Counted from the stretch's first letter, positions 15,373 through 28,772 are shown. The stretch: DNA of 64,000 nt from Pantoea sp. At-9b (GCF_000175935.2 NC_014837.1:3286001-3350000), one strand, 5' to 3'. Translations and numbers: made by a program. The notes: generated by a model not told the origin, from the sequence alone.

Positions 15373-16158
15373 TTAATGCGCCATGGTTTGCAGCGTTTCG
15401 CTACGAATCGACTCGGTTATCTCCGCCTTCAGCGTCATAAACTCCGGTGAGGTTTTGATGGTGTAATCACGCCCACTGTTAAAATTCACCGCCACTTCCT
15501 GCTTGATGCGCCCCGGCCTGGCGCTGAAAATCGCCACCTTATTCGCCATAAAAATCGCTTCATCGATGTCGTGAGTCACAAACAGCACCGTCTTACGCGA
15601 TTGCTCCCACACCGACAGCAGCAGCTCCTGCATCATCACGCGCGTCTGATTATCCAGTGCCCCGAATGGCTCATCCATCAGCAGGACTTTGGGATCGTTA
15701 GCCAGCGCGCGCGCAATCGCGGTACGCTGTTGCATCCCACCCGATAGCTGGCGCGGATAGTGTTGCGCGAAACCGCGCAGGCCCACCTGCTGGATATAAT
15801 AATCGCTGCGTTCTTTCTGCTGCGCGGCACTCAGGCCACGTTCACGCAGGCCGAAGCGAATATTTTCTTCCACCGTCAGCCACGGAAACAGCGTGTAGCT
15901 CTGAAACACCATGCCACGGTCCGCACCCGGGCCATCTACCGGTTGCCCATCGAGCCAGATTTCTCCGCGCGTCGGGGTATCCAGCCCGGCGATAATACGC
16001 AACAGTGTCGATTTACCACAGCCGGACGGCCCGAGAATGGTAATGAAATCATTCTCTTCCACCTGATAGTGAATCGGTTGCAGCGCCTGCGTTTGTTCGC
16101 CTTTCGGCCCGGTAAATACGCGCTCCACCCCGCGTACATTCAGCTTGCTGTGTTTCAT
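15373..16158 (-). CDS. ABC transporter ATP-binding protein, Tau/Ssu/nitrate type
   Basis: 261 residues. Walker A GPSGCGKS, signature LSGGMQQR, Walker [13 protein letters not shown] and switch FVTHDIDEA, a set typical of TauB/SsuB-like ATPases. The ATG at 16158 shares a base with the TGA of the upstream permease (TGATG); a GTG one codon earlier has better ribosome-site spacing. It forms one operon with the permease and binding protein. The substrate is undefined: no sulfonate or taurine oxygenase gene is nearby. Confidence 0.9.
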   Translation of the reverse strand: MKHSKLNVRGVERVFTGPKGEQTQALQPIHYQVEENDFITILGPSGCGKSTLLRIIAGLDTPTRGEIWLDGQPVDGPGADRGMVFQSYTLFPWLTVEENIRFGLRERGLSAAQQKERSDYYIQQVGLRGFAQHYPRQLSGGMQQRTAIARALANDPKVLLMDEPFGALDNQTRVMMQELLLSVWEQSRKTVLFVTHDIDEAIFMANKVAIFSARPGRIKQEVAVNFNSGRDYTIKTSPEFMTLKAEITESIRSETLQTMAH

Positions 16159-17009
16159 CACAGGTTACTCCATGCAAACAAGCGCCGGTTGGCGACTTTG
16201 AACAGATAATCCGACACCAGACCGATGCAACCAATCACGATGATGCCAAAGATAATTTGCCCGGTATTCAATAGCGCCTGGCTGTCGACGATCATATGGC
16301 CGATACCGCTTTCCGATCCGATCAACTCCGCGACGATCACATAAGTCCAGGCCCAGCCCAGCACCAACCGCAACAGTTCTGCAATGCCTGGCGCGGCGCC
16401 GGGGATCAACACCCGGCGCACGATCGAGCGATTGCTACAACCCAGCGTATAGGCCGCTTCGACCAAATCACGCCGGGCGCTGCTGACGGTGACGGCCACC
16501 ATCAACACAATCTGGAAAAAGGAGCCGATAAAGATGACGAGGATCTTCTGCATCTCACCAATACCGGCCCACAGGATCAGCAACGGCACAAAGGCCGATG
16601 CTGGCAGATAACGGCAGAAGGAGACAAAGGGTTCGAGAAAGGCTTCCCACATTTTGTACGCGCCCATCATGATGCCGAGCGGCACACCAATCAGCGCTGC
16701 CAGCAGGAATCCGGCCAGTACGCGCATCACCGTCATACCGATATCCAGCGAGAAATTATATTCGGTGAACAGCGATACGCCCTGCTCCAGCATGGTGATG
16801 GGATCGGCCAGGAAAGTGGGCGAAACCATGCCACTGAACGTCACCAGTGCCCACACCGCGACAAACAGCACAAAGAACGCCACACCGAGACCAATACGCA
16901 GCCGGGTTGAGATCGCTTTTAACGGCACCATCAGCGGATTGTGCCAGCGACGTGGCGCATCCGGCAGTGCCTCAGGCGGCGTTACGGGTTGGCTTTTACT
17001 CATCTCCAT
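16158..17009 (-). CDS. ABC transporter permease, Tau/Ssu/nitrate type
   Basis: 283 residues: a proline-rich cytoplasmic start, then about six membrane segments. The permease signature is visible (FCRYLPASAFVPLLILWAG), as is the ATPase-contact EAA loop (EAAYTLGCSNRSIVRRVLIP). It lies 15 bases downstream of the binding-protein gene and overlaps the ATPase gene by one base. Two starts, 17009 and 17003, both have acceptable ribosome sites. Confidence 0.9.
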   Translation of the reverse strand: MEMSKSQPVTPPEALPDAPRRWHNPLMVPLKAISTRLRIGLGVAFFVLFVAVWALVTFSGMVSPTFLADPITMLEQGVSLFTEYNFSLDIGMTVMRVLAGFLLAALIGVPLGIMMGAYKMWEAFLEPFVSFCRYLPASAFVPLLILWAGIGEMQKILVIFIGSFFQIVLMVAVTVSSARRDLVEAAYTLGCSNRSIVRRVLIPGAAPGIAELLRLVLGWAWTYVIVAELIGSESGIGHMIVDSQALLNTGQIIFGIIVIGCIGLVSDYLFKVANRRLFAWSNL

Positions 17010-17024
17010 CTCCTGTCTCCCTGA

Positions 17025-17984
17025 TTACTGCACAAAGCTGGCGTCGTACAGGCTCTTCACATCCGGCATTTTCTTGATCACGCCTGCACGTAACAGCAGC
17101 TTGCCCGCTTCATCGCTGAAGCTTTCGATTTCACCGTTAAAGAATTTTTTGTTCTCTTCCGGTCCCGCCCAGCGCAGGTAGCTGGCGGACTCGGCAAACT
17201 CTTTGCCGGTGGATTTCACCGCAGCACCCATGATTTCGTTCGACTTATCCGGTTGTTGTTTGATCATCTCCAGCGCATCGTAATAGCTTGCCACCAGCGC
17301 TTTCGCCGCCTGCGGGTGCTCTTTCAGGAACGTTGGTGTACAGCCGAGGGTATCCATCACCATTGGGTAGTCGAGGGTGGTGGCAAGGATTTTGCCGGAT
17401 TTCGGCTGGTTACGGATTACCGATAGATAAGGTTCATAGGTCACCGCCGCGTCGTTTTGCCCGGCAGCGAACGACTGTGCCGCCGCCTGCGGTGCCATCG
17501 TCGCCAGGTGGACGTCTTTCATCGTCAGGCCATTTTTATCCAGCATCCACGCCAGCAAGAAGTAAGGTGATGTCCCGGGCGCATCAACAGCAACGGTTTT
17601 GCCTTTCAGATCTTTGATGCTGGTGATATCGCTACGGGTGGCCAGACCGTCAGCCCCGTAAGATTTATCCAGCTGGACGATCTGTTTGATCGGCACACCG
17701 GCCGCATTCCACGAAATATAGGTTTCCACCGTGGTGGCAGCACACTGGATGGTGCCGGAAGCCACTGCCAGATGACGGCTGCTTTGCGGGATCATTTTGA
17801 CATCGACATCCAGGCCGTGTTTTTTGAAGATTCCGGCTTTTTCGGCCAGAGTCAGCGGTGCGAATCCGGTCCAGCCGGAAATCCCTATCGCCACTTTGGT
17901 GTCGGCCGCCTGGGCGCTGAGCACGCCTCCTAATATCACTGCCACGGTTAACGCACGAACTGCATGTTGCACTGGCTTACCCAT
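17025..17984 (-). CDS. ABC transporter substrate-binding protein, NMT1/TauA/SsuA-like
   Basis: 319 residues with a signal peptide (cleavage near AQA-AD). The mature start, AIGISGWTGFAPLTLAEKAG, then IFKKHGLDVDV, is characteristic of this family, which binds sulfonates, taurine, nitrate, pyrimidine precursors or similar small molecules. It is first in a three-gene operon with the permease and ATPase. The ligand cannot be read from sequence. Of the 217 bases upstream to speG I can assign nothing firmly. Confidence 0.9.
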   Translation of the reverse strand: MGKPVQHAVRALTVAVILGGVLSAQAADTKVAIGISGWTGFAPLTLAEKAGIFKKHGLDVDVKMIPQSSRHLAVASGTIQCAATTVETYISWNAAGVPIKQIVQLDKSYGADGLATRSDITSIKDLKGKTVAVDAPGTSPYFLLAWMLDKNGLTMKDVHLATMAPQAAAQSFAAGQNDAAVTYEPYLSVIRNQPKSGKILATTLDYPMVMDTLGCTPTFLKEHPQAAKALVASYYDALEMIKQQPDKSNEIMGAAVKSTGKEFAESASYLRWAGPEENKKFFNGEIESFSDEAGKLLLRAGVIKKMPDVKSLYDASFVQ

Positions 17985-18201
17985 CTTCCACTCCTGTCAA
18001 AAGGTGATGAAAAACAACAGTTGTATAGGCTTATCTATACAAGCAAAGCAATGGCTGTGCCAGAAAGGAAATTGAGTCTGTGCGGTGGCGCACGCTGATG
18101 ATCCGAAAATGCGCTGCACCGTCGCAGAGCAAGCATCCAGGCGTAATAACCACTTTGGTGCAGCTATACTCGGCACATCTCAGTTGAAGAAGGAATGCCG
18201 T

Positions 18202-18747
18202 ATGACGGTGAAATTGCGTCCGCTGGAGCGGGAAGATCTGCATTTTGTGCATCAGTTAGATAACAACGCCAGCGTGATGCGTTACTGGTTCGAGGAGCCA
18301 TACGAAGCGTTTGTCGAGCTTTCGGACCTGTACAACAAACATATTCATGATCAGACCGAGCGTCGTTTCGTGGTTGAGCATGATGGGCAGAAAGCCGGGC
18401 TGGTGGAGCTGGTCGAGATTAATCACGTCCATCGCCGCGCTGAGTTTCAGATCATCATCGATCCGGCGCATCAGGGCAAAGGGCTGGCGAGCCAGGCCGC
18501 AAAACTGGCGATGGATTACGGATTTTCCGTGTTGAATCTCTACAAGCTCTACCTGATTGTCGACCAGGAGAATGAGAAGGCCATCCACATCTATACCAAG
18601 CTGGGTTTTGAGGTGGAGGGGGTGCTAAAACACGAGTTTTTCATCAACGGTGCGTACCGCAACACCATTCGTATGTGCATCTTTCAGCAACAATACCTGG
18701 CGCAACATAAAACGCCAGGGGCGATGGTGCAGCCAACCGCGCAGTAG
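18202..18747 (+). CDS. speG: Spermidine N1-acetyltransferase SpeG
   Basis: 181 residues of the GNAT fold, close to E. coli SpeG in length and sequence ([31 protein letters not shown], the acetyl-CoA loop [10 protein letters not shown], and the final NTIRMCIFQ). It acetylates spermidine and spermine and so limits polyamine toxicity. The ATG at 18202 follows AAGAAGGA at the correct distance; an earlier in-frame ATG at 18085 would add 39 residues absent from the family. Confidence 0.92.
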   Translation: MTVKLRPLEREDLHFVHQLDNNASVMRYWFEEPYEAFVELSDLYNKHIHDQTERRFVVEHDGQKAGLVELVEINHVHRRAEFQIIIDPAHQGKGLASQAAKLAMDYGFSVLNLYKLYLIVDQENEKAIHIYTKLGFEVEGVLKHEFFINGAYRNTIRMCIFQQQYLAQHKTPGAMVQPTAQ

Positions 18748-18768
18748 CGACACGATTGGCGGCCAACA

Positions 18769-19188
18769 TTAACCGCGTGCACCCACCGGGTTGAGGAAAG
18801 GTTTGGGGTTGGCTGGCTTCAGGTCATACATGCCGCCGTAGAAGGGATCGACCAGCAGCCAACCCGGGAAACCGAGCAGCGGAATATTGCCCAGCAGATA
18901 CCACAGATTGGCACTGCCCTCGATCGGCATCGTCAACGGCACATAGCCCGGCTTCTCCAGCATCACCTGATAATGTTTTTTGCCAAAATAACTGCCGGTG
19001 GATTTCGCCAGTTCGACGAACTGCGGGGTAAAGCCCTGCGCCACCGCATGACCGGTCTCATCCTGCACGGTAAAACGCGCGCCCTGCGGCACGGAGTCAA
19101 TTCGTACCGATTGCGTTTCGGTGCCAACAATGGTCGCACAGCCGCTTAACAGCAGCGCACAGGCAGGAAGGAGATGTCGCAGGTTCAT
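18769..19188 (-). CDS. Outer-membrane or periplasmic lipoprotein with PEGA-like domain
   Basis: 139 residues. A lipoprotein signal ends with lipobox LLSGC (Cys at about residue 17). After it comes QSVRIDSVPQGARFTVQDETG, a PEGA-like beta module, then a segment rich in glycine, tryptophan and proline near NIPLLGFPGWLLVDPFYGGMYDL, resembling small enterobacterial lipoproteins of the YceK/YidQ kind. Position +2 after the cysteine is alanine, which is compatible with outer-membrane sorting. Convergent with speG. Function unknown. Confidence 0.8.
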   Translation of the reverse strand: MNLRHLLPACALLLSGCATIVGTETQSVRIDSVPQGARFTVQDETGHAVAQGFTPQFVELAKSTGSYFGKKHYQVMLEKPGYVPLTMPIEGSANLWYLLGNIPLLGFPGWLLVDPFYGGMYDLKPANPKPFLNPVGARG

Positions 19189-19284
19189 AGCAGGTCCGCT
19201 TCAGGGTCAGAAGGAACAGTCTAAACTGCCCTTCCGCCCTTTTCACTCGCCTCAATCGCGCTATCAGTGGCGCTTTTCTGCGCT

Positions 19285-20220
19285 TTATTGCGGTTGACAA
19301 CAGGCAGCAATCGCCGCGATATCCTGTGGCGTGGTGCGGCAACAACCGCCAATCAGGCGGGCACCTGCCTGCTGCCATTCAGGGAATTTGTCATGCAACG
19401 TGCAACCTGACGGGGCTGAATGCCAGGTTTTGCTGGTGGCATCGTATTGCTCACCGGAGTTGGGATACACCAGCAGCGGCTGCGTACACAGCGCCTGCAA
19501 GGAACGCAGTGCGGGCGTTACGTTCTCCAGCGCAACACAGTTGATCCCTACCGCCACCACCTGGGGTGATGCGTTGAGCAACGCCGCAACTGTGCTCAGC
19601 GGTGTGCCATCGCTGATGTGGTTTGCATCGCGTAGCGTGAAGGAGAACCAGGCACTGCTGTCCGGAAACTCTGCCAGCAGGCTGACCAGCGCCTGCGCTT
19701 CGGCGAATGATGGCAAGGTTTCACATGCCAGCAGATCGACCCCGGCCTCCAGCAACGCGGCGACCCGGGGACGATGGAAGGCTTTCATTTCCGCTGCCGG
19801 TAACGCGTAATCACCCCGGTATTCCGCGCCATTCGCAAGAAAAGCGCCGTAGGGGCCAATTGACCCGGCCACCAGCAACGGAGCGTTTGTGCCAGACGCC
19901 GCACGATAATCATCACGCGCACGCTGTGCCAGCGCCGCGCTCTGCTGAATCAACGCCCGGGACTGGGCTTCATCGAGGCCGCGTTGCGCGAAGCCCTGCG
20001 GTGTGGCCTGATAGCTGGCGGTAATGGCGCAATGGGCACCGGCGGCAAAATAGTCGTAGTGCACCTGATAGATCAGTTCAGGGTTTTCCATCAACACCTT
20101 GGCCGACCAGAGCGTGTCAGCCAGATTACAGCCACGCGCTTCCAGCTCGGTTGCCAGCGCACCATCAAGGATCAGGGTATCGGTTTGGGATAGCGCCTGC
20201 GCTACCGGGTTACGCCACAT
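19285..20220 (-). CDS. mmuM: Homocysteine S-methyltransferase MmuM
   Basis: 311 residues. It transfers a methyl group from S-methylmethionine or S-adenosylmethionine to homocysteine, making methionine. The zinc-binding cysteines are visible in GINCVALE and in the C-terminal GGCCRTTP. The start ([21 protein letters not shown]) and length fit the E. coli protein. It overlaps the permease gene mmuP by 11 bases and is translated from the same mRNA, so uptake and use of S-methylmethionine are coupled. Confidence 0.92.
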   Translation of the reverse strand: MWRNPVAQALSQTDTLILDGALATELEARGCNLADTLWSAKVLMENPELIYQVHYDYFAAGAHCAITASYQATPQGFAQRGLDEAQSRALIQQSAALAQRARDDYRAASGTNAPLLVAGSIGPYGAFLANGAEYRGDYALPAAEMKAFHRPRVAALLEAGVDLLACETLPSFAEAQALVSLLAEFPDSSAWFSFTLRDANHISDGTPLSTVAALLNASPQVVAVGINCVALENVTPALRSLQALCTQPLLVYPNSGEQYDATSKTWHSAPSGCTLHDKFPEWQQAGARLIGGCCRTTPQDIAAIAACCQPQ

Positions 20221-21625
20221 CGTTGGCCTCCTCAGCCTTCAGGGATGATTTACGTCGTTGCGTGACATGGTATGCGGCATAGCAGAAGAGAACAAACGGA
20301 ATCCCGCACCACAACGCAATGCGCTGTGACGGGTCGAAAGCCAGACCAACACATGCCAGCAGGCACAGCAGAAAGCCGAGAATCGGCGTCAGTGGGTAAA
20401 GTGGCGCACGATACACCAGATCTTTCAGCGAACCGCCCTGCTGCAAATGATGACGACGGAACATAAAGTGAGATGCGCAGATACTGAGCCACACCGCCAC
20501 CACGGCAAAACCGGAAATCGCTGACAGCGCAACGAACACGGTATCCGGCGCAATCACGCTGGAGAACAGCGCCAGCAGGCCACCAATCATGCTGATGGTA
20601 ATCGCCCGCACCGGGATGCCACGACGATTCACGCGGGCGAAGCAGCGCGGCAGGGTGTTTTCATTGGCCAGCGACCACAGCATACGACCCGAGGCGTACA
20701 GGCCGGAGTTCGCTGCCGACAGAATCGCGGTGAGAATCACAAAGTTGAAGATATCGGCTGCCCACGGAATACCGATCTTCTCGAATACCAGCACAAACGG
20801 GCTTTTCACGATCCCGGCCTGATCCATAGGGATCAGCGCCGCCAGCACCAACACCGTGCCGATAAAGAACACAATCAGGCGCGCGACCGTGGTACGGATC
20901 GCCAGCGGCAGGGCTTTTTGCGGCTGCTCGGTTTCACCGGCCGCAATACCAATCAACTCGGTGCCTGAGAAAGCAAAGTTGACCGCGACCATCGTCATCA
21001 GAATCGGCAGCGTGCCATGCGGCAACCAGCCGGAGGCGGTAAGGTTATGCAAGCCAGGCGCGGCGCTGCCATCCTTCATCGGGATAAAACCAAACATCGC
21101 CCCGGCACCGAGAATAATAAAGGCGACAATGGTGATCACCTTGATGATCGAGAACCAGAATTCGCCCTCGGCGAAGAAACGCGTTGAGACAATATTCAGC
21201 AGATAGATAGCGATACAGAACACCAGGCACCAGACCCACACCGGGATGGTGGGGAACCAGTATTGCATACAGAATCCGGCGGCCGTCAGACTGGAACCCA
21301 GCGCGACAGTCCAGGTGAGCCAGTACAGCCAGGCCACGGTATAACCGGTGGCGGGACTCAGGTAGCGTGCCGCATAAACGTGGAACGCACCGGTTTCCGG
21401 CATCGCCACCGCCAGCTCGCCCAGGCAGACCATCACCAGCCACACCACCAGCGCACCGATCAGATACGCCAGCAGCGTACCGGCCGCACCGGTGGTTGAG
21501 ATGATATAACCGGTATTAAAAAACAGACCGGTGCCGATCACGCCGCCCAGTGACAACATCACCAGATGGCGTACCTTCATGGTGCGCTTAAAATTTTCCT
21601 GCGGAGGATTTTGCTCGCTTTGCAT
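20210..21625 (-). CDS. mmuP: S-methylmethionine permease MmuP (APC family)
   Basis: 471 residues, about 12 membrane segments. The amino-acid/polyamine/organocation signature is at the first helix ([17 protein letters not shown]) and in the conserved loop after helix 5 ([15 protein letters not shown]). The coupling to mmuM sets the substrate as S-methylmethionine. The upstream region holds MetJ-like boxes. Confidence 0.9.
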   Translation of the reverse strand: MQSEQNPPQENFKRTMKVRHLVMLSLGGVIGTGLFFNTGYIISTTGAAGTLLAYLIGALVVWLVMVCLGELAVAMPETGAFHVYAARYLSPATGYTVAWLYWLTWTVALGSSLTAAGFCMQYWFPTIPVWVWCLVFCIAIYLLNIVSTRFFAEGEFWFSIIKVITIVAFIILGAGAMFGFIPMKDGSAAPGLHNLTASGWLPHGTLPILMTMVAVNFAFSGTELIGIAAGETEQPQKALPLAIRTTVARLIVFFIGTVLVLAALIPMDQAGIVKSPFVLVFEKIGIPWAADIFNFVILTAILSAANSGLYASGRMLWSLANENTLPRCFARVNRRGIPVRAITISMIGGLLALFSSVIAPDTVFVALSAISGFAVVAVWLSICASHFMFRRHHLQQGGSLKDLVYRAPLYPLTPILGFLLCLLACVGLAFDPSQRIALWCGIPFVLFCYAAYHVTQRRKSSLKAEEANDVA

Positions 21626-21632
21626 TATTTTT

Positions 21633-21656
21633 ATCCATATGGACGTCTAAACATCT
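21633..21656 (-). promoter_or_regulatory. MetJ operator-like tandem boxes upstream of mmuP
   Basis: MetJ binds arrays of two or more 8-mers resembling AGACGTCT. On the minus strand AGATGTTT (6 of 8) is directly followed by AGACGTCC (7 of 8) and then a poor third, ATATGGAT. The array starts 8 bases upstream of the mmuP start. This agrees with methionine control of mmuPM known in E. coli. Confidence 0.6.
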
Positions 21657-21758
21657 ACATGGACACAGGGTTATACGCGCCAGCGCGGCGAAATGCAACG
21701 TGGCAAAAGGTAAGGATTTTGTCGGGTGGATGCGGCCCCGCGCAGGCGGGGCACAGTG

Positions 21759-22097
21759 TCAGGCGCCAAACACGCCTTGCAGATAGCGTTCCAGCGCGAT
21801 GCGTGAACTAAAGCCATGCGGGATACCGTAATGCTCCTGGCTATCGCCTGCCAGATAGAGAGGAAACTGCGTATAGTGATCGCAGGTTTTCATTTCTGAT
21901 GCCGGTTCGGCAAAGTTCAGACTTTTCTCTTTCAGCGTGGGGTGGATGATCAGGGCCGTGCGCCCCATACGGGCTTCACGGTTGACGTAGACATAATTGT
22001 CGCCACGACGATAACCATAGATTTTGGGCGTAAGGGTATCCATTTCGAACCCTGCTTTTTCCAGTACGCGCGCTACCTCATCCGGTCGTAAATACAT
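21759..22097 (-). CDS. ygaC: YgaC family protein (DUF2002), copy A
   Basis: 112 residues. It matches E. coli YgaC along its length (start [17 protein letters not shown], centre [19 protein letters not shown], end [19 protein letters not shown]). Function is unknown; in E. coli ygaC lies next to ygaM and nrdH and is reported to be Fur-regulated. A paralogue follows 152 bases upstream with about four fifths of residues the same by eye. Copy A has the ordinary family C-terminus. Confidence 0.88.
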   Translation of the reverse strand: MYLRPDEVARVLEKAGFEMDTLTPKIYGYRRGDNYVYVNREARMGRTALIIHPTLKEKSLNFAEPASEMKTCDHYTQFPLYLAGDSQEHYGIPHGFSSRIALERYLQGVFGA

Positions 22098-22254
22098 GCT
22101 TGCTCCTCTCTTCTTCGCCTCGCAACCTTACAACAGCCGTGCTGCACAAGGCATTCGGAATTTTCCATAAAGCCAGGTGAAAAACTGCCACCACTGACAA
22201 CCCGTCTGCATTAAGTATTACGTTTTAATTTAAAGGGAGCGAAAAATGTTTAAC
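22098..22254. repeat. Duplicated ygaC-ygaM intergenic region with ygaM start remnant
   Basis: This stretch resembles 22625-22784, the region between ygaC copy B and ygaM. Both contain ATTCGGAAT/ATCCGGAATT-like text, then CCAGGTGAAAA/CCAGGAGAAAA, then AAAGGGAGCGAAAAATGTTTAA. In the first copy only the ATG TTT AAC of ygaM remains (22246-22254) before the 3' end of ygaC copy B. It marks a tandem duplication. Confidence 0.75.
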
Positions 22255-22624
22255 CCTGGGTCGCTACGGATTCCCGCAACGCGCCTGAACCACCGTAAAT
22301 GCACTGCAAATAGCGCTTCAGCGAAGCACGTGAGGTAAAACCATGGGCGATACCATAATGCTCCTCGGTCTCTCCCGCCAGATAGAGCGGAAACTGCGTG
22401 TAATGATCGCAGGTTTTCATCTCTAAAGCCGGTTCAGCGAAACTAAGGCTGCGCTCTCTCAGTGTCGGGTGAATGACGAGTGCGGTGCGCCCCATGCGCG
22501 CTTCGCGGTTAACGTAGACGTAGTCTTCGCCGCGACGATAACCAAAGATTTTGGTGGTAAGGGTATCCACTTCGAAGCCTACTTTTTCCAGTACGCTCGC
22601 TACCTCATCCGGTCGTAAATACAT
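22250..22624 (-). CDS. ygaC: YgaC family protein (DUF2002), copy B with altered C-terminus
   Basis: 124 residues from the ATG at 22624 (AGAGGAACAATC precedes it). It is a close paralogue of copy A but its end differs: after [15 protein letters not shown] it continues [16 protein letters not shown], 12 residues longer overall, and its TAA at 22250-22252 lies in the remnant of the duplicated ygaM start. The tail was probably created at the duplication junction. It is divergent from ygaM, as ygaC is in E. coli, so this is the copy in the ancestral position. Confidence 0.85.
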   Translation of the reverse strand: MYLRPDEVASVLEKVGFEVDTLTTKIFGYRRGEDYVYVNREARMGRTALVIHPTLRERSLSFAEPALEMKTCDHYTQFPLYLAGETEEHYGIAHGFTSRASLKRYLQCIYGGSGALRESVATQG

Positions 22625-22772
22625 GATTGTTCCTCTGTTATAAAAGTGGCGCAACTTTACACAGCGGCAAAAAACGGGGCATCCGGAATTGTCCCGAAAA
22701 CCAGGAGAAAATCTGCGTTTGATCGCGATTCGTCTACACTAAGTCTGACGTTTAACGTAAAGGGAGCGAAAA

Positions 22773-23087
22773 ATGTTTAATCGAACCACTAAAAACGAAG
22801 CCACTGATATCAATCAGGATGTGAACGAACTGGCTGATTCGCTGGAAGCATTATTGAAATCCTATGGCAGCGAAGCCAAAGATGAAGTGGATAACGCGCG
22901 CAGTAAAGCACAGTCGCTGCTGAAACAGACGCGCGCTAAGCTGAATGGCAACAACCGCGTTTCCCAGGCCGCACGCGATGCGAGCTATCAGGTTGATGCC
23001 TATGTGCATGACAAGCCGTGGTACGGTGTCGGCATTGGTGCCGCTGTCGGTCTGGTGATTGGTGCACTGCTGGTCTCCCGCCGCTAA
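22773..23087 (+). CDS. ygaM: YgaM, ElaB/YqjD-family (DUF883) tail-anchored protein
   Basis: 104 residues. A long helical, charged N-terminal domain (DVNELADSLEALLKSYG) is followed by the conserved YVHDKPWYGVGIGAAVG and a single C-terminal membrane segment ending in RR. YqjD and ElaB, of this family, are inner-membrane-anchored and bind stationary-phase ribosomes; YgaM is presumed similar. GGGAGCG is six bases before the ATG. A terminator follows. Confidence 0.88.
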   Translation: MFNRTTKNEATDINQDVNELADSLEALLKSYGSEAKDEVDNARSKAQSLLKQTRAKLNGNNRVSQAARDASYQVDAYVHDKPWYGVGIGAAVGLVIGALLVSRR

Positions 23088-23107
23088 CCCTTAGCATGCA
23101 GCAAAGC

Positions 23108-23131
23108 GCCTCGCAAATGCGGGGCTTTTTT
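23108..23131 (+). terminator. Terminator of ygaM
   Basis: A 7-bp stem (GCCTCGC / GCGGGGC, one T-G pair) with loop AAAT and six T, 20 bases after the stop codon. The following stretch to 23290 shows nothing I can assign. Confidence 0.8.
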
Positions 23132-23297
23132 GTGCCTGTCATCCGCCATAGTGACACTGCGACGATCCAGCCGTTGTTCAAATTCACGGCAAAATTTGCC
23201 TTAAATGCCCTCCCCTCACCCTGTGCAAAATTTTTTTTCGCTCGCCAGGGCGCATGATCTCTGGCCTTAGGCATATTCTGAGGGTCTAAATCATAAA

Positions 23298-23344
23298 ACC
23301 CTATATCTGGTGGGCTTGACCATCACAAACACTACATCTAGTAT
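23298..23344 (+). promoter_or_regulatory. nrdHIEF promoter with two NrdR boxes
   Basis: Two 16-base sites resembling the NrdR consensus ACACTATATATAGTGT are present: ACCCTATATCTGGTGG at 23298-23313 and ACACTACATCTAGTAT at 23329-23344, 31 bases apart (three helical turns), the usual arrangement. A sigma70 promoter overlaps them: -35 TTGACC at 23316-23321, 17-base spacer, -10 TAGTAT at 23339-23344, so the second box covers the -10. NrdR represses ribonucleotide reductase operons when dATP/ATP is high. Confidence 0.8.
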
Positions 23345-23452
23345 TTGCTTCATCAGCTCGCTACCAGATGTCAGCAAGGATGAGGCTCGCAGCAAAAGGA
23401 TTTTTTGCTTCGTATCTCGCATCCTGACCATAACCAGAGGGAAATACGAATC

Positions 23453-23695
23453 ATGCGCATTATTATTTACACCAAGAACAACTGTGTCCAGTGCAACGCG
23501 ACAAAAAATGCAATGGATCGTAATGGCATCGATTACCAACTGATTAACCTCGATTCCCAGCCTGAAGCTATCGACAACCTCAAATCCCTTGGCTATCGCC
23601 AGGTGCCGGTGGTGATGACCCACGATGACCACTGGAGTGGCTTCCGTCCCGATAAAATCGCCAGCCTGCGCCAACTCGCAGCTGTCGGGGGATAA
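23453..23695 (+). CDS. nrdH: Glutaredoxin-like protein NrdH
   Basis: 80 residues. The redox motif CVQC lies near the N-terminus after IIIYTKNN, and the conserved [19 protein letters not shown] segment is present. NrdH supplies electrons to the class Ib ribonucleotide reductase. The start at 23453 gives the family length of about 81. First gene of the operon behind NrdR boxes. Confidence 0.95.
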   Translation: MRIIIYTKNNCVQCNATKNAMDRNGIDYQLINLDSQPEAIDNLKSLGYRQVPVVMTHDDHWSGFRPDKIASLRQLAAVGG

Positions 23696-24082
23696 GGCGA
23701 TGTTTCCACTGGTGTACTTTTCCAGCCAGTCGGAAAACACGCACCGATTTATCACACGTCTGGGCCTGCCTGCACGACGGATTCCCATCGACAGCACGCA
23801 GCGCCTGCATATCGACCAGCCCTATATTCTGGTGGTGCCAAGCTACGGCGGCGGCAGTGCCCGAGGCGCGGTGCCCGGACAAGTGATCCAATTCCTCAAT
23901 GATGAAGCTAACCGACGCGGTATCCGCGGGGTGATTGCTGCCGGTAACCGCAACTTTGGTGCGGGATTCTGCCTGGCGGGCGACATCATTGCGCAGAAAT
24001 GTCAGGTTCCCTATCTCTACCGCTTTGAGTTGATGGGAACCCCCGACGATATCGCTAATGTAAAAGCGGGAGTGACCCAATT

Positions 24083-27189
<3,107 letters not shown>

Positions 27190-27196
27190 TCGCTTC

Positions 27197-27222
27197 ATAT
27201 CGGGCTGCTCTCAGCCCGATAT
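27197..27222 (+). terminator. Hairpin after nrdF
   Basis: A 10-bp stem (ATATCGGGCT / AGCCCGATAT) with a short loop, seven bases after the stop, followed by only three T. A likely terminator or RNA-stabilising stem. Confidence 0.65.
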
Positions 27223-27582
27223 TTCCTCTGGCTACTGTTGGTTATTTCCCCGTTATTTCGCCTCTGAATCGTCATCACGCCGTCATTTTATCGTCATTAC
27301 TATGGTCCTTATATCGCCAATTAAAGCGCGATTTATCACCTTTCAACCAAATAATTCGGTCAAAAGCGCAGAAATTCAGCCTGAAATTGAGAAAAAATTG
27401 ATCCTTGCTTATCCCTTGTGAGCACTGGAAATTCTCGCCATTTCATCCACCACTGCCCGCCAAATATCGTCCTCAAGGGTTGTCAGATAATCTCATTATG
27501 TTACGGTATAGGCCGCTTAATTTTAATCAGGGCCACAACAAGAAATAGCGAAACATCAATTAACCAGGAATTTAATTACTGC
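27223..27582 (+). promoter_or_regulatory. AT-rich proU upstream region
   Basis: A 360-base non-coding, AT-rich stretch before proV. In E. coli this region holds the osmotically controlled promoters and part of the H-NS repression element; I cannot place -35 and -10 hexamers here with confidence. Three copies of CGTCAT lie at about 27270-27297. No ORF of note. Confidence 0.45.
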
Positions 27583-28770
27583 ATGGCAATTAAACTCGAA
27601 GTAAAGAATTTATATAAGATATTTGGTGATCACCCGGAAAGGGCATTTAAACATATTGAACGCGGTGAGGGTAAAGAGGCAATTCTGGCGAAAACCGGAC
27701 TCTCTCTCGGCGTAAAAGATGCCAGTCTGGCCATTGAAGAAGGCGAGATCTTCGTCATCATGGGGCTTTCAGGTTCAGGTAAGTCCACCATGGTTCGCCT
27801 TCTCAATCGTCTGATCGAGCCGACACGCGGCCAGGTGATTATTGATGGTGTCGATATTGCCAAAATATCCGATGCCGAACTGCGTGAAGTCCGCAGAAAT
27901 AAGATCAGCATGGTATTTCAGTCATTTGCTCTGATGCCACACCTGACGGTGTTAAATAATACCGCCTTCGGCATGGAATTAGCCGGTGTACCCTTACAGG
28001 AGCGTCAGGAAAAAGCGCTGGAAGCACTGCGTCAGGTCGGGCTGGAAAATTATGCCCATGCATACCCGGATGAACTTTCCGGTGGTATGCGTCAGCGCGT
28101 CGGATTAGCCCGCGCGCTGGCCATCAATCCCGATATTTTGTTGATGGATGAAGCCTTCTCTGCGCTTGACCCGCTTATTCGTACTGAAATGCAGGATGAG
28201 CTGGTGAAATTGCAGGCAAAACATCAACGTACCATCGTATTTATTTCCCACGATCTCGATGAAGCGATGCGTATTGGCGATCGGATTGCCATTATGCAGG
28301 GCGGCGAAGTGGTCCAGGTCGGCACACCGGATGAAATATTGAATAACCCGGCCAACGACTATGTCCGTACCTTCTTCCGTGGCGTCGATATCAGCCATGT
28401 GTTTAGCGCCAAAGATATTGCACGGCGCAGCGCCGGGGCGTTGATCCGTAAAGCGGCCGGTCTTGGCCCCCGCTCCGCGATCAAGCTGTTGCAGGATGAA
28501 GATCGCGACTTTGGTTATGTGCTGGAAAAACAGAAATTTGTTGGCGTGGTTTCGACCGACTCGCTGAAAGCGGCTTTGGCTGCGGGTGAAGGTCTGGACA
28601 ACGCACTGCTGGATATTGCCGCGGTTCCTGCGGACACCTCACTGAATGATCTGCTCTCCCACGTGGCACAGGCACCCTGTGCCGTGCCGGTGGTAGGTGA
28701 AGAAAATCAGTATGTTGGTGTGATTTCGAAAAGCACGCTGCTGCGCGCTTTAGACCGTGAAGGAGCCTGA
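27583..28770 (+). CDS. proV: Glycine betaine/proline importer ATP-binding subunit ProV
   Basis: 395 residues (E. coli 400). ABC ATPase with Walker A GLSGSGKS, signature LSGGMRQR and Walker [13 protein letters not shown], followed by C-terminal CBS domains that sense ionic strength in this family. The ATG at 27583 gives [15 protein letters not shown], the family start; the in-frame extension to 27418 is non-coding promoter DNA. First gene of proVWX, taking up osmoprotectants. Confidence 0.95.
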   Translation: MAIKLEVKNLYKIFGDHPERAFKHIERGEGKEAILAKTGLSLGVKDASLAIEEGEIFVIMGLSGSGKSTMVRLLNRLIEPTRGQVIIDGVDIAKISDAELREVRRNKISMVFQSFALMPHLTVLNNTAFGMELAGVPLQERQEKALEALRQVGLENYAHAYPDELSGGMRQRVGLARALAINPDILLMDEAFSALDPLIRTEMQDELVKLQAKHQRTIVFISHDLDEAMRIGDRIAIMQGGEVVQVGTPDEILNNPANDYVRTFFRGVDISHVFSAKDIARRSAGALIRKAAGLGPRSAIKLLQDEDRDFGYVLEKQKFVGVVSTDSLKAALAAGEGLDNALLDIAAVPADTSLNDLLSHVAQAPCAVPVVGEENQYVGVISKSTLLRALDREGA

Positions 28771-28772
28771 TA

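Noticed and set aside
22246..22340. Small plus-strand frame from the duplicated ygaM start
   Set aside because: After three codons it reads antisense through ygaC copy B; a remnant of duplication, not a gene.
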